The notes beneath the pieces were generated by a model. It saw only the letters and a list, made by a program, of their open reading frames with translations, was not told where the DNA came from and searched no databases. Positions 32,746 to 42,624 of a DNA stretch of 64,000 nucleotides are shown one piece after another (positions within the stretch are counted from its first letter, which is position 1; the number at the start of each line of letters is the position of its first letter). The position numbers and the translations under genes are program-made. Origin of the DNA: Apiosordaria backusii (lineage: Eukaryota > Ascomycota > Sordariomycetes > Sordariales > Lasiosphaeriaceae); assembly GCA_030549205.1 (NCBI GenBank), contig JAUKTV010000004.1, forward strand, positions 2,108,001 to 2,172,000, written 5' to 3'.

Positions 32746-33275
32746 TTACCGGTACTGTTTGTCATGTGTTAGTTTCTGTCTGCTCGGAATAGAATCTCGG
32801 TGGGGCTGTATGTGTGTAGGAATCGCTCGGGGCTCTGTGTGTGTGTGTGTGTGTGCCCGGGTCTCGAAATCGGGGTGGATTGGATGTTATCGTACCTTGA
32901 CGAAACCAATGTCGGCAGCCTTCTCACGGAAGCACTGACGGCAGATGTTGAGGCCGTACTTGCGGATCAGACCGGCATGGTGGGTGCAGACACGGCTATC
33001 GAAAAGAAAACTCGACGTTAGCCCAATTGTTCCTCAAGGTTCTCTCGTGTTTCCAGTTCCTCCCGTGTTGCGACATGGTTATTTTATTCCCCATCAATCC
33101 CTCCTCTTATCCAAAATCGCAGCCATCCCGCCAAGTATGCTTCCTCCCCCGTGCCCATGTCGTCGGTGGTATCGTTCGCGACAATGTAGTGGAGTTTTTC
33201 TTTTGTTCCTTACCAGCTGCGAGAGCCCTTGCCGTAGGTGCGGGGGCGGGAGTGCCAGACAGACTCGTGAGACAT
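32746..33275 (-). CDS. RPS29: 40S ribosomal protein S29 (uS14)
   Basis: Three exons on the minus strand: 33214-33275, 32896-32995 and a 9-nt terminal exon 32746-32754; 56 aa, the universal eukaryotic RPS29 length. The sequence begins MSHESVWHSRPRTYGKGSRS. The zinc site is C21-R-V-C24 with C39-R-Q-C42, and it ends FREKAADIGFVKYR. It binds 18S rRNA in the head of the small subunit. Intron 1 uses GTAAGG...TAG. Intron 2 (32755-32895) uses GTACGA...CAG with a CTAAC branch site 19 nt before the exon and contains a (TG)10 tract. If intron 2 is retained the frame reads GTA CGA TAA, giving KVR instead of KYR and still 56 aa. Family C-termini are K-H/F-R, so the aromatic spliced form is favoured, but not proven. 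Confidence 0.93.
32836..32855 (+). repeat. (TG)10 microsatellite in RPS29 intron 2
   Basis: Ten TG dinucleotides in tandem, within the second intron of RPS29. Its length is likely to vary between strains. Confidence 0.85.
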
Positions 33276-33509
33276 CTTGAGAGATTTATGGAATTTTTTC
33301 CTTGCGGAAAAGGGCAAAAATTTCGGGGAGGGTGGGTTTGGCGTGAAGATGTCGTCGACGGAGAGCGGTGGTCGGCCGGAAATGTTGCTAGGGAGTTCCG
33401 CAATATGGCGGGAGATTTTTCTTGTGCGGGAGGGCTTCGCTGGTGTGGGTGGCTTGTGCGTTTGTGGCGCTTGGCCTGTGTTGTGGGTCTTTTTTTCACC
33501 GCTCGCAGA

Positions 33510-33531
33510 CTGATAAGCCTTATCTTATCAG
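33510..33531. promoter_or_regulatory. Inverted GATA-factor site CTGATAAG-n6-CTTATCAG
   Basis: A perfect 8-bp inverted repeat with a 6-base spacer that itself contains part of a further CTTATC box. Fungal GATA factors (nitrogen, iron, light regulators) bind paired GATA sites. Which gene it serves is unknown. Confidence 0.5.
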
Positions 33532-33755
33532 TTATCGGGACTGAAGCAGTTGACAGGGACCAAACAGGTTGTCGGGACAGTGCGCTTGCTGCAGGTGCTG
33601 GCACTGTTTCAGATGGCGGGGCGGGAGTTGTAAAACTGAGGTGGGGAAGCTTCCAGCCAATGCGCCAGGATTGTGCCAGCCAGTTGCCAGCGAGCTCGTT
33701 GCAAAGTGGCATCTTTTGGGATTTCAAAGCATCCCTTGGAATTGCGTTTGCCGGT

Positions 33756-33762
33756 TGACGTC
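33756..33762 (+). promoter_or_regulatory. CRE-like TGACGTC upstream of the PDI gene
   Basis: TGACGTC about 117 bases before the PDI start codon and next to a TATA-like stretch. bZIP factors of the ATF/CREB and Hac1 type recognise related ACGT cores, which would suit an ER chaperone gene. Based on a single match. Confidence 0.35.
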
Positions 33763-33878
33763 TTTTATATTGAGCCGGCTCGCTAAATCTATCCATCTTT
33801 ACCTTTTACATCGCCCGGTGTTGCATCGAGATCAATTCCAAAAACCTCCTCCAAACACCGCCGTGGTTCGACATCATC

Positions 33879-35032
33879 ATGGTTCTCCTCAAGAGCTTCG
33901 TGCTCGCCGGCCTTACGGCCGTTGTTACAGCCAAGTCTGCCGTTCTCGATCTCATCCCTAGCAACTTCGATGAAGTTGTCCTCAAGTCCGGAAAGCCTAC
34001 CCTCGTCGAATTCTTTGCCCCGTGGTGCGGTCACTGCAAGACCCTAGCTCCTGTTTACGAGGAGCTCGCCCAAGCATTCGAGTTTAACAAGGATGTTCAG
34101 ATCGCCAAGGTTGATGCCGATGCCGAAAGGTCGTTGGGCAAGCGTTTTGGCGTCCAGGGTTTCCCTACACTGAAGTGGTTCGATGGCAAGAGTGACAAGC
34201 CGACCGAGTACAATGGTGGACGGGATCTTGAGGCTCTTACCGCCTTCATTACTGAGAAGACTGGCATCAAGTCCAAGAAGAAGCTCGCTCCTCCTAGCAG
34301 CGTTGCCTACCTGACCGATGCTACCTTCAAGAACACCATTGGCGGTGACAAACATGTTCTTGTTGCCTTCACCGCTCCCTGGTGCGGACGTATGTTCACG
34401 CACCCTTAGCTTACAGGCTTGAATACTGACGCAATTTCGTAGACTGCAAGAGCCTTGCTCCTACCTGGGAGTCTCTCGCCACCACCTTCGCCAACGAGCC
34501 CAACGTCGTTATTGCCAAAGTTGATGCCGAGGCTGAGAACAGCAAGGCCACCGCTAACGAGTACGGTGTGACCTCGTATCCTACCATCAAGTTCTTCCCC
34601 AAGGGCAGCACCACTCCCGAGGAGTACAGCGGTGGCCGTTCCGAGGAGAACTTTGTCACCTTCCTCAACGAGCAGGCCGGTACCCATCGCGCTGCTGGTG
34701 GCGGTGTTGACGCTACCGCTGGCACTTTTGCCGTCCTTGACGAGATCGTGACCAAGTACATTAGCGGCACTCCCCTCACTGATGCCGCCGCTGAGGTCAA
34801 GAAGGCTGCCGAGAACCTCAAGGAGGACGCTCAGTACAAGTACGCCGAGTACTACCTCCGCGTCTTTGACAAGCTTAGCAAGAGCGACAACTTCGCCGCG
34901 AAGGAGCTTGCTCGTTTGGAGGGTATCCTCAAGAAGGGCGGTCTGGCCCCCGCCAAGCTGGACGAGTTGACCAGCAAGACCAACATTCTCCGCAAGTTTG
35001 TCGAGAAGGTTACTGGCAAGGATGAGCTTTAA
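33879..35032 (+). CDS. Protein disulfide isomerase, ERp38/TigA type
   Basis: Two exons, 33879-34389 and 34443-35032; 366 aa. There is an N-terminal signal peptide (MVLLKSFVLAGLTAVVTA). Two thioredoxin domains carry the active sites APWCGHC (Cys50/Cys53) and APWCGHC (Cys169/Cys172). A C-terminal ERp29-like helical domain follows (KKAAENLKEDAQYKYAEYYLRV), and the last four residues are KDEL, the ER retrieval signal. The intron (GTATGT...TAG) interrupts the second active site between Gly and His. It forms and isomerises disulfides in secretory proteins in the ER lumen. The Asp-X-Asp and cis-Pro residues (FPTLK, YPTIK) are intact in both domains. It is divergent from RPS29. Confidence 0.97.
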
Positions 35033-35256
35033 ATGTGGTGTAGATCTGGCAACCTAAAATATATGTCATGGCAAGCTTTCTCTGACTTCGGGGAACCAGG
35101 CGTTTGGATGAGAGCAATGATGGGATTTATGTATCAGTATTATTTTGGCCAGCAACGGGAACAGTGTTCTTCCAATGTCATTTGATGAAACAGGCTCGCC
35201 CCTTGAACTCCATGAACTCCCATTCGAAAGAACAAAAGGTCTGATCATGCATGACC

Positions 35257-35601
35257 CTAGCTAGACCCTGACTTCTTGTCTTTGTTTGCCGCCAACTGTG
35301 CTTCCAGATTGTCCAGGCGGCGCGACATCTCGTCCACTGGGATCACACTGTTACTTCAAGTCCCTACGGAAGAAGAGCTCTAGGTCTTGACATACTTTTG
35401 GCAAAGATTTCACTAGAAACGCCTGCAAACTTGTTGGAGAGAGTGTTCAAGAGGTCCTCGAGCTGGGCTGTGAGTTCGGCGCGAGCATCCTCGCCTGAAG
35501 CCTATGATACAGGATGATGAGTACTGGTCGACTGAATGCCAGAAAAGGCGGCTTACATTTGCTGGGCCCGTGTTTGCGTTTGACTCGTTTTTGGAGGCCA
35601 T
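35257..35601 (-). CDS. HSBP1: Heat shock factor binding protein 1-like coiled-coil protein
   Basis: Three exons on the minus strand: 35557-35601, 35396-35501 and 35257-35336; 76 aa. Each frame change is bridged by GT-AG introns (GTAAGC, GTATGT), and the product is ELTAQLEDLLNTLSNKFAGV, then SEIFAKMDEMSRRLDNLEAQL. The heptad pattern and DLLxxLxxKFxxxSxxIxxKxDEMxxRxDxLE match HSBP1, a ~76-residue trimeric coiled coil that in animals binds and attenuates heat shock factor 1 and also acts in WASH-complex assembly. The ends are short and polar. It is divergent from the Tul1/DscA gene (577 bases between start codons). The role in fungi is inferred by family only. Confidence 0.9.
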
Positions 35602-36178
35602 AATTGTCTCGCTTTGCGGTACAAGTAGTCCGATCAAATTCTTCTCAGTGACAAAATAGCAGGTTTGTAAAACTGTATCTCGCGCCAGAGCTTGCTGTCA
35701 ATGTGTTGTTGATTTCGAGCAGCTGGTTCATCGGGTGGGGGTTGGCATTCAGGGTGTTTGATGACACTGTGCAAAAGTCCGTCATGACACTGTGATAGTC
35801 ACTGGGGGCGGGTCGATGCCAAGCTTGAAGGTACCCTTGCAGCTGCCTCACCCATCCGGATATCATCTCGAAGACCTCATCGTTCACGAAATCATCACTT
35901 TACCTGACGGGGCCTAAGTTGCCTATGCGCATAACAGCCTAATCTCTCTTCTTCTAAGCCAAAGACTCATATTTTGTGACTTCCACGGGTCCTTTCCTGA
36001 TTGATTACCTCATTGCCCCACGACAGTGAGAAGGTCAGCAGATCATACACTTGCACCTTCCAAGTGCATCAACCAAATCCTAGGCCTCACATATCGAGCG
36101 GTCCCGACAGTGAAATATGATCCCCACACCGATATCATAGTCTCTACCTGACCGGCAAGTACGCCGCGATTCATCACG
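35602..36178. other. Divergent promoter region, HSBP1-like and Tul1/DscA
   Basis: Holds both 5' flanks. No ORF of interest or repeat seen. Confidence 0.55.
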
Positions 36179-38806
36179 ATGCCTGAGCAAGACCAGGATG
36201 AACAACAACGACGGCGGCAGCAGAATGACCGGGGGCAGATGGTCCTGCTGGTGCTCATTTTCTATCTCACGTTCTTCTCCGAGAGTGAGGCGCCGGCGTT
36301 GATATCAGCCCCCTATCTCACTGCTTCAGAAAGACTTGGTCGACAGAGAGCCGCTCATGCCATTCTCAACAGCACCAACTGGGGCGACTTTTCTCCTCAT
36401 GAACTCAAGGAAGGTGCGCCGCCATGGGAAGTGCCCAAGTATCTCAATCTCACCGGCTTCCATGAAAGCGATGGCTTTGCCTGGGATGACCTCGACTACT
36501 TCAAGGACCGATGTCGCCAGTGGAGCAAACATGCCTACCCGCCACAGGAAGGGGGCGATGAGTGGGCTCATGGTTCGGTGAAGAGGACATGGCAAAACGC
36601 GACGGGTACCGTTCAGGGGAAATGGATCCGCCGCCAAGGATCAGCTGCGAAGTACAGAGACAACTTCAACCTCACTGCCATTGCCCCCGGGGTCAACTGG
36701 ATGGAGGGCGATGTTGACTGGGGTTGGAACGTCACTGGGTCCCATGGCAATGTTGTCGTGCGATTTGATGAGGACGACACCGACGAAAGCTTGTACCGGG
36801 AAACCCCCAAGGATGATAAGGAGCAACATGTAGCGGGTGTTGCAAGAGAGATCTCGGCTGTGGCCACTTTTCAGGATGAAGAGACCTCTGCCGCGAGTTT
36901 TGTGATGCAACTTTATGGCGTTCACTGGCCATTGCAAGGGTCGATGGTCTTGACCACAACAAGTGAGAAGTTTGCGGGTATCTTTGGCCTCCCTCACCTC
37001 ACACCTCACCAAAAGTTTTTTGAAACGAGTCAACGTCTGCTGAACCGCACCGTGGACAAAACACTTCGCGAGAGAGAACGCAGCAGACTTCCAGATACGT
37101 CCAATCCCTGGAACGCAGTCACTGAAGGGGATTTTAGTGGCCAGCTACCCCGCTGCGAATACATCATGTATTTGCAACTACATGCTCTTGATCGTCACTA
37201 TACGGATGTCAAAGGGTTTATGGATTCGTCACATTCACTTATTGACGACATGGAACGGGAACTTCGATTTCCTACCGGTGCCCGGACCACCAAAACACCA
37301 GAACTACAGATGTCTCTCGTCGCCTGGTCCCCTGATTGCTCATACTACCTCGAATCCAAGGGCCCTCCTCTATTCCCGCCCGCTGATGGCCAGCACCTTG
37401 TTGGTGTGAAAGAGGAAGTGCTTCTTTCCCGGGTGAACTACTCGCTGCTTGTATTCACATTCGTCTACGCAGTACAAGTCATGCTCCTGAAGGCACAAAT
37501 CAAGGAATCTCCTACGCCTTCCACGCTGAACCGCCTGAGCTTCTGGAGTCTGTCAACGATGCTCCTGGCAGATGGCCTGGTCTTCTCGGCGTCATCGGCG
37601 TGGTCAATCAGTGCCTCTGATGGATTTCACTCTGCCCTACTACTGACATTTGTCTCGTTCATGTCGTCGGCTATCGGCTCTGGCCTCCTAGCCAGCATTC
37701 GCGGTAGTGAACCGGAGAGGAGGACACGCGACAGCCCAACTACTAACACCAATACTTCAAACACAACCACTTCTACCCCAACACCGCCACCACCTGCCAC
37801 CGTCCCCCAGAGCTCAGATAGCCTCCCTCCACCTGTCACAGCCGGGCCGCCTCGAGCTCCTTCTCCGCCGATTATCATTCCTTCAGACCAAGATATCGAT
37901 GCCGAAATTGCAGAAAACGTAGCAGCCGGAGCAAGTGCTATCCCAGGCCTTGGTACTACCACAAACACAACGACGACAAACACAACGACGACAAACACAA
38001 CGAATAATCAGCCTCGAACCGCCCAGTTTGCACCGATTGTCTTCTACTTCTTCCTCATCATTCTTGCGATCATGGTCCTCACCATCCTGTCCCTCTCCTG
38101 GCCCCCTCGAGCACGCGCCATCTACATCAACATCGTCTCGTTCCTCTACTTCTCCCTCTGGCTCCCTCAAATCTGGCGCAACGCCCGCCGCAACAGCCGC
38201 CGCAGCTTCTCCTGGAACTTCCTCATTGGACAATCCATGTGCCGTCTCGCTCCCTTCGCCTACTTCTACCTATACGACAACAACTTCCTCTTTGTACCCT
38301 CAGACTGGATAACCTTCACTTGCCTCGTCGGCTGGGTCTGGGCCCAGCTCCTCACAATGATCATGCAAAACTTCTGGGAACCCCGACTCGGTATCCCCTT
38401 TCCAAGAGGCTGGATGCCAGAGGTGTGGGACTACCACCGCATTCTCAGGCAGGATGATATCGAGAGCGGGGTGGTTATCGGTCTCGAGCTGGATTCCTCT
38501 TCATCTGCTTCGTCTTCGGCTGTTGAAGGGGCTGACCACAAGGGCCTGAGGGAAAGAGCCAAGGAGTTGAAACAGAGGGGGATGACGTTGAGGAATGTGG
38601 ACTGTGCTATTTGTCGGGAGGAGATGCTTGTGCCGGTGGTGATGACGGGGAAGCCGGACCCGTCGTGGAGTATGGCTGATATGCTGGAGAGGAAGGCATA
38701 CATGATTACGCCGTGTAGGCACATGTTTCACACTAAATGCTTGGAGCAGTGGTTTAGGAAGCGGCTGGTTTGTCCCATATGCAGGGAGGATTTGCAGCCG
38801 CTCTGA
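36179..38806 (+). CDS. dscA: Golgi/endosomal DSC E3 ubiquitin ligase subunit (Tul1/DscA)
   Basis: Single exon, 875 aa. A short polar N-terminus and a membrane/signal segment at ~residues 21-36 (MVLLVLIFYLTFF) precede a long lumenal region with many N-glycosylation sequons (NSTNW, NLTG, NATG, NLTA, NVTG). Several membrane helices follow from about residue 420 (LLVFTFVYAVQVMLL; FYFFLIILAIMVLTILSLSW; FLYFSLWLPQIW). A cytosolic RING-H2 finger fills the last 67 residues (CAICREEM at 809, CRHMFHTKCLEQWF, CPIC). This is the layout of yeast Tul1 and Aspergillus/fission yeast DscA/Dsc1. It ubiquitinates membrane proteins in the Golgi/endosome and, in many fungi, activates the SREBP sterol/hypoxia pathway. 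A Thr/Asn-rich stretch (TTNTTTTN) near residue 597 is a small repeat. Confidence 0.94.
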   Translation: MPEQDQDEQQRRRQQNDRGQMVLLVLIFYLTFFSESEAPALISAPYLTASERLGRQRAAHAILNSTNWGDFSPHELKEGAPPWEVPKYLNLTGFHESDGFAWDDLDYFKDRCRQWSKHAYPPQEGGDEWAHGSVKRTWQNATGTVQGKWIRRQGSAAKYRDNFNLTAIAPGVNWMEGDVDWGWNVTGSHGNVVVRFDEDDTDESLYRETPKDDKEQHVAGVAREISAVATFQDEETSAASFVMQLYGVHWPLQGSMVLTTTSEKFAGIFGLPHLTPHQKFFETSQRLLNRTVDKTLRERERSRLPDTSNPWNAVTEGDFSGQLPRCEYIMYLQLHALDRHYTDVKGFMDSSHSLIDDMERELRFPTGARTTKTPELQMSLVAWSPDCSYYLESKGPPLFPPADGQHLVGVKEEVLLSRVNYSLLVFTFVYAVQVMLLKAQIKESPTPSTLNRLSFWSLSTMLLADGLVFSASSAWSISASDGFHSALLLTFVSFMSSAIGSGLLASIRGSEPERRTRDSPTTNTNTSNTTTSTPTPPPPATVPQSSDSLPPPVTAGPPRAPSPPIIIPSDQDIDAEIAENVAAGASAIPGLGTTTNTTTTNTTTTNTTNNQPRTAQFAPIVFYFFLIILAIMVLTILSLSWPPRARAIYINIVSFLYFSLWLPQIWRNARRNSRRSFSWNFLIGQSMCRLAPFAYFYLYDNNFLFVPSDWITFTCLVGWVWAQLLTMIMQNFWEPRLGIPFPRGWMPEVWDYHRILRQDDIESGVVIGLELDSSSSASSSAVEGADHKGLRERAKELKQRGMTLRNVDCAICREEMLVPVVMTGKPDPSWSMADMLERKAYMITPCRHMFHTKCLEQWFRKRLVCPICREDLQPL

Positions 38807-39270
38807 AAGGTTGTCACAATTTGGAGCATCCCACGGATGATAATATATGTATTTATTAGGTTAAAAGCGATGTTGCGTATTATATCAGCCAACGATTCAC
38901 AGCACACATAGCGAATCGAGTCTCTTGGAAGCACACTGATTAAGATATTTTCGCTGTATTTTTTCTGCCTGGCACTATCCTGAGCTATTCCAGGACATCT
39001 CCTTCGCTAGGTGTTCCACCATCCATACAAAACTTTCGCATTGTATTCAGGGGTAACTCAACCATGGAATACAGGCAGCCTGTGAACAATTCTCCAAACT
39101 ACAAATGCTCCAGCCCGCAAGAAGACAACAATACATTCCCAATCCAACCTTATAAACACAAAACAACGAAACGCCATCCCTCTCTCCCGACGCTCCATCG
39201 TTCATCGCAAATCTAACTCCGAGACCTCCCCAAACGATCGATGATCACTGTTTCCAGCACTTGATCCTCG
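38807..39270. other. Convergent 3' region
   Basis: Holds the 3' UTRs of the DSC ligase gene and the minus-strand gene ending at 39271. Nothing else seen. Confidence 0.55.
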
Positions 39271-42101
39271 TCACCGCTTCTTATCTTCGATCCCGCTTCC
39301 GCTACTACTCCCACTCCCACTAGCAACGCTCGCATTCTCTTGTATACTCTCAACAGCAACCCCTCCCCCCACTTCCTCCACCTTCTCAACTTTTGGCACC
39401 ACATCCTCCCCATCCCCGTCCACAGAGGTAACCTCCCTCTCACCACTCCCCTGACCTTTCTCACCACCCTGCTGCTGCCCAATAACCCTCCCCACCAACC
39501 TGCCCAAACCCCTCGGAATATCCGGCAACCCCGGCAACGAAAACCTCGTCTTCTTCTTGCTTTGGGCAGCTTGAGCAGCTTGAGCAGCTTGAGCAGCTTG
39601 AGCAGCTTGAGCAGCTTGAACAGCAGCCTCCCTCTTCGCGTGCATCATCACCTCCGCATAAGAGGGAAGCCTGTTACCATCACCACCCCTCATACCCCCA
39701 CCGCCACCAAAAATATCCGGCGGTCCTGTCGTCGAAGGACCGACATCAACAGTCCCAGATTCCCCAACCGCACCATCATCCCCCCCAAAATCCCCATTAC
39801 TATTCAAAGCCGCCACCACCGCCGCAGCAGTAGCAGCCATACTCCCCCTATGCCTCCTCTCCTCCGGCACAGGCGGCGGACCAATCTTATCAAGCGGGAG
39901 CCGTTTGCGTTGATGCTTCGGGACCTGTCCCAACCCACCACACCCCTGTCTATTCAACTGCTGCCCCTTCTTCTTCTTCTTATTATTATTCCCATGACCC
40001 TCCAGAAAAGGATCACCCTGCATCGCCACACCGTGATCCCCCCGCCTATGGTCCATAATCAACGGCTGACGCTGCTCAACCCCACTTCCACCAGGCCAAA
40101 CCTCATCCCGATACTGTTGTCCCTGTCCTTGTCTCTGCCCCAGCTCCAGCAATCCCGGCCGCTCGTCAAAACGGCCCTGAAACCAAATCCCACCTGGTTC
40201 GTTTGAGTTTCTGTACCCACCAGCACCAACACTAGGAAACTTCACCGGAGCAGAAAACCTAATATAATCATGATACCTGTAAACAGAATCATCAATCCTC
40301 GCCACCCCCTTGTCTTTTCTCCCGCTGTCGGTGCCACCCAAATCATTGTAGTACGAGCAGGCTTCTCCCACCATGGAGGCGTAGTCAATTTTTTCTTCGG
40401 GTTCGGGTTCGGTGGCGGTGTCTGCTTCGTTGTTGTTATTGTCATTGTTATTGTTGTTGCTGTCTGACTTGCTGGTGACTTCATCGTCGGTTGTCTTTAC
40501 ACTGGTATCGCTAGTGCTGATGCTGTTCCTGACGAGGTAGCCACCGTCATCGACCATCGACCACGAGCTGGTAGTAGTGTGTGAGGTCTGATCGGTCGAG
40601 GATCGAGGGGTTTTCTCCTTGTTGTCGGCAGTGGAGGCGTCATCGTGAAGCTTGGGGCTGATTTTGCTGCCTCCCACGCGGGAGCTGCTACCTCTTGCCG
40701 GTGGCGTGGGAGGTCGTTTTCTCGATGATCGTTTGTGTGAACCGTCCATTTTGATTTCCGTGATGGTGGTATTCTTCTTGCTTTCGGGGACAGCAGTAGT
40801 AGGAGCGGTTGATCGCCAGGGGAGCCAGCTTGCAAACCAATTCCTTACACTCCTTCTCTTCTTGCCTTTCTTGGAGTTGTTGCTATCTTGACCTTTGTCT
40901 TGCTGTTGTTGATGATTCTCCGACTTGTCAACTAGAGAATGATGATAATGGTGAAGGTGACCTTCTTTTTGCCTTACCCCGTTTGCACAAACAGGCCCCG
41001 TGGCATTAACAACCTCAAAACCTTCTTCCGCCGTGCCCTCCCCCACCGAAACCGATAGGCGTTTTGAGACGGAAGCATGACCCTCTCCACCAGAGTCACG
41101 TTCTTCCGTCACCATACTCGCATCAAGACGCCCACCGTCCGCCACACCCGCCACAACATCCTCCTCCCCAACCAAATCGAGCGCTGGCCTTTTCCATCTT
41201 TTGCTTCTACCGCCAAGTTTGTTGTAACGAACACAAGGATGGTGCTTGGAATGAGCAAAAGGATAAACCCCTCCCCTTAGGCTCTGCCTAGAGTGCGCAT
41301 CAGCAGAGCCCGCCGCCACAGAGCGCACATCTCTCAGGCTACCGGACCCCAACCCTAACGAGAACAAAATAATGTCCGCCGCCTCCTGCGCACGCCCCTT
41401 CCGTATAGCCCACCACAGCGCGCTCTCCTCTTCCGCATCGATCTCGAACTCCTCGGACAAATACGATACATGATCATCCGCCGTGTATAAGCCGTCATGC
41501 GCGCTCGAGCCTACAAAACTCGAAGACTGCGATGAGCTCGAGGAATAGTAATCGTAATCATAATCTGGCAGAGTCTGGTACTCCTGTATCGGGAAGTTTG
41601 GAAATGGTTGAAACCCGCTCGCGTAAGGGTAGAACGTCAACGTGCTGCCTTGGCCGGGGGCCGTCTCCTGGTAGGATCCCGTGGGAGGGTTATCTGTCTG
41701 GGCTGTCTGGTTCACTAGAGACTGGAACTCGCTCGACTGGGGGTATTCTTCCGCGGGGGATTGTCTTCCTGTTCTGTCTGGTCCGCTTGAGCTGGGGGCA
41801 AACTTGAGGAGGGTTGAAACTCGAACGCGAGGGGATTCAGCGGCAATCTACTGTTGGTTTTGCCAGTCTTCTGGCTGTGTTCTTGCTCTGAAGGAAGCGG
41901 GACGGGCGGGAGTACGGTACTGCTCACGCTGGTATCTGTAGGAGCTCCGTCATCATTCCCATCGGACAAGGTATGTTCCCTTCTCGTCTTCTTGGGGTCA
42001 TATGTACCAGGGGCACTGTCGCCGGAAGCCTGAAGACTCCCACCCGCGATGAGGCTGGCGGTTTTGGGGCTGGTGGCGGTGGGCTCGGAACGGTTGCCCA
42101 T
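39271..42101 (-). CDS. Large low-complexity hypothetical protein, two frames joined
   Basis: Two minus-strand frames overlap near 41715-41803 and must be joined. A tentative model is exon 1 41804-42101 (ATG at 42101, MGNRSEPTATS) and exon 2 39271-41714, with an 89-nt intron GTTTGC...CTCTAG, giving 913 aa. The donor is weak and no branch site is clear, so another intron (for example donor GTGAGC at 41927) or a one-base error remains possible. The protein is mostly disordered: Tyr/Asp/Ser-rich, Asn runs, Gly runs, then an (Ala-Ala-Gln)n tract. One ordered island, EEESALWWAIRKGRAQEAADIILFSLG, looks like a helical repeat, possibly ankyrin-like. No catalytic motif or recognised family. A Cys-poor composition and basic patches give no clear location. 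Confidence 0.7.
39561..39624 (-). repeat. 9-bp minisatellite encoding Ala-Ala-Gln repeats
   Basis: TTGAGCAGC is repeated five times exactly (39571-39615) with imperfect copies on each side. On the minus strand it encodes (AAQ)n in the hypothetical protein. Likely length-variable. Confidence 0.9.
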
Positions 42102-42624
42102 GAAGCCAGAGAAGGAGCTGCCAATGGTTGCCAAGCTGGTGGTATATTCGTATATTCTTTGGTACTGTAAGCCCGGAAAGAATCGATGATTATAGTAGGT
42201 AGCACTATGGGTAAAGTAAACAGCAAATAACTGAACAATCGAGATACTACTCGAGGCATTGGTTGTAAGATGATGATGTCTATGTCAACAGACAATGGGA
42301 CAAGTGGAACAAACGGGTCACTTCCTGCAAAAATGGAGACAAACGGGCTCCAGCATGTGCCTGCCCTGTGAGTGCCTTCCTGAAACACGGCCGAAGGGCA
42401 GGAGTAATAGAGATGAAAGTGATGCAGATGGAGATGCATTTGGTATTTCTAAACCCGCTCAGCTGAATTGCGCTCAGAATCAAATGTACGGGACCAAAAC
42501 CTCCACTGATACCAAGTCTGTAGAGAAAACCCCCAACCTGAACGCCCCAAAATGCTGCATGGCCCCCAAAGGCCTGTAATAATGTATATATACCTCCTGT
42601 AGTGTTAACCCCGCTGGCTCTTTC
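42102..42624. other. Intergenic region between two minus-strand genes
   Basis: 3' flank of HRD1 and promoter of the hypothetical gene. The open frame of the hypothetical gene continues a little upstream (to 42134) without an ATG. Nothing else seen. Confidence 0.5.

Larger units (their letters stand above)
33276..33878. promoter_or_regulatory. Bidirectional promoter of RPS29 and the PDI gene
   Basis: About 600 bases between divergent start codons. It holds an inverted pair of GATA boxes (33510-33531) and a CRE-like TGACGTC (33756-33762) followed by a TATA-like TTTTATATT. No ORF is supported. Confidence 0.6.

Noticed and set aside
33214..33275. Possible alternative reading of the RPS29 locus as a plus-strand gene (33027-33758)
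   Set aside because: The minus strand encodes a complete conserved RPS29 with zinc-binding cysteines across spliced exons; the plus-strand frame has no recognisable domain.
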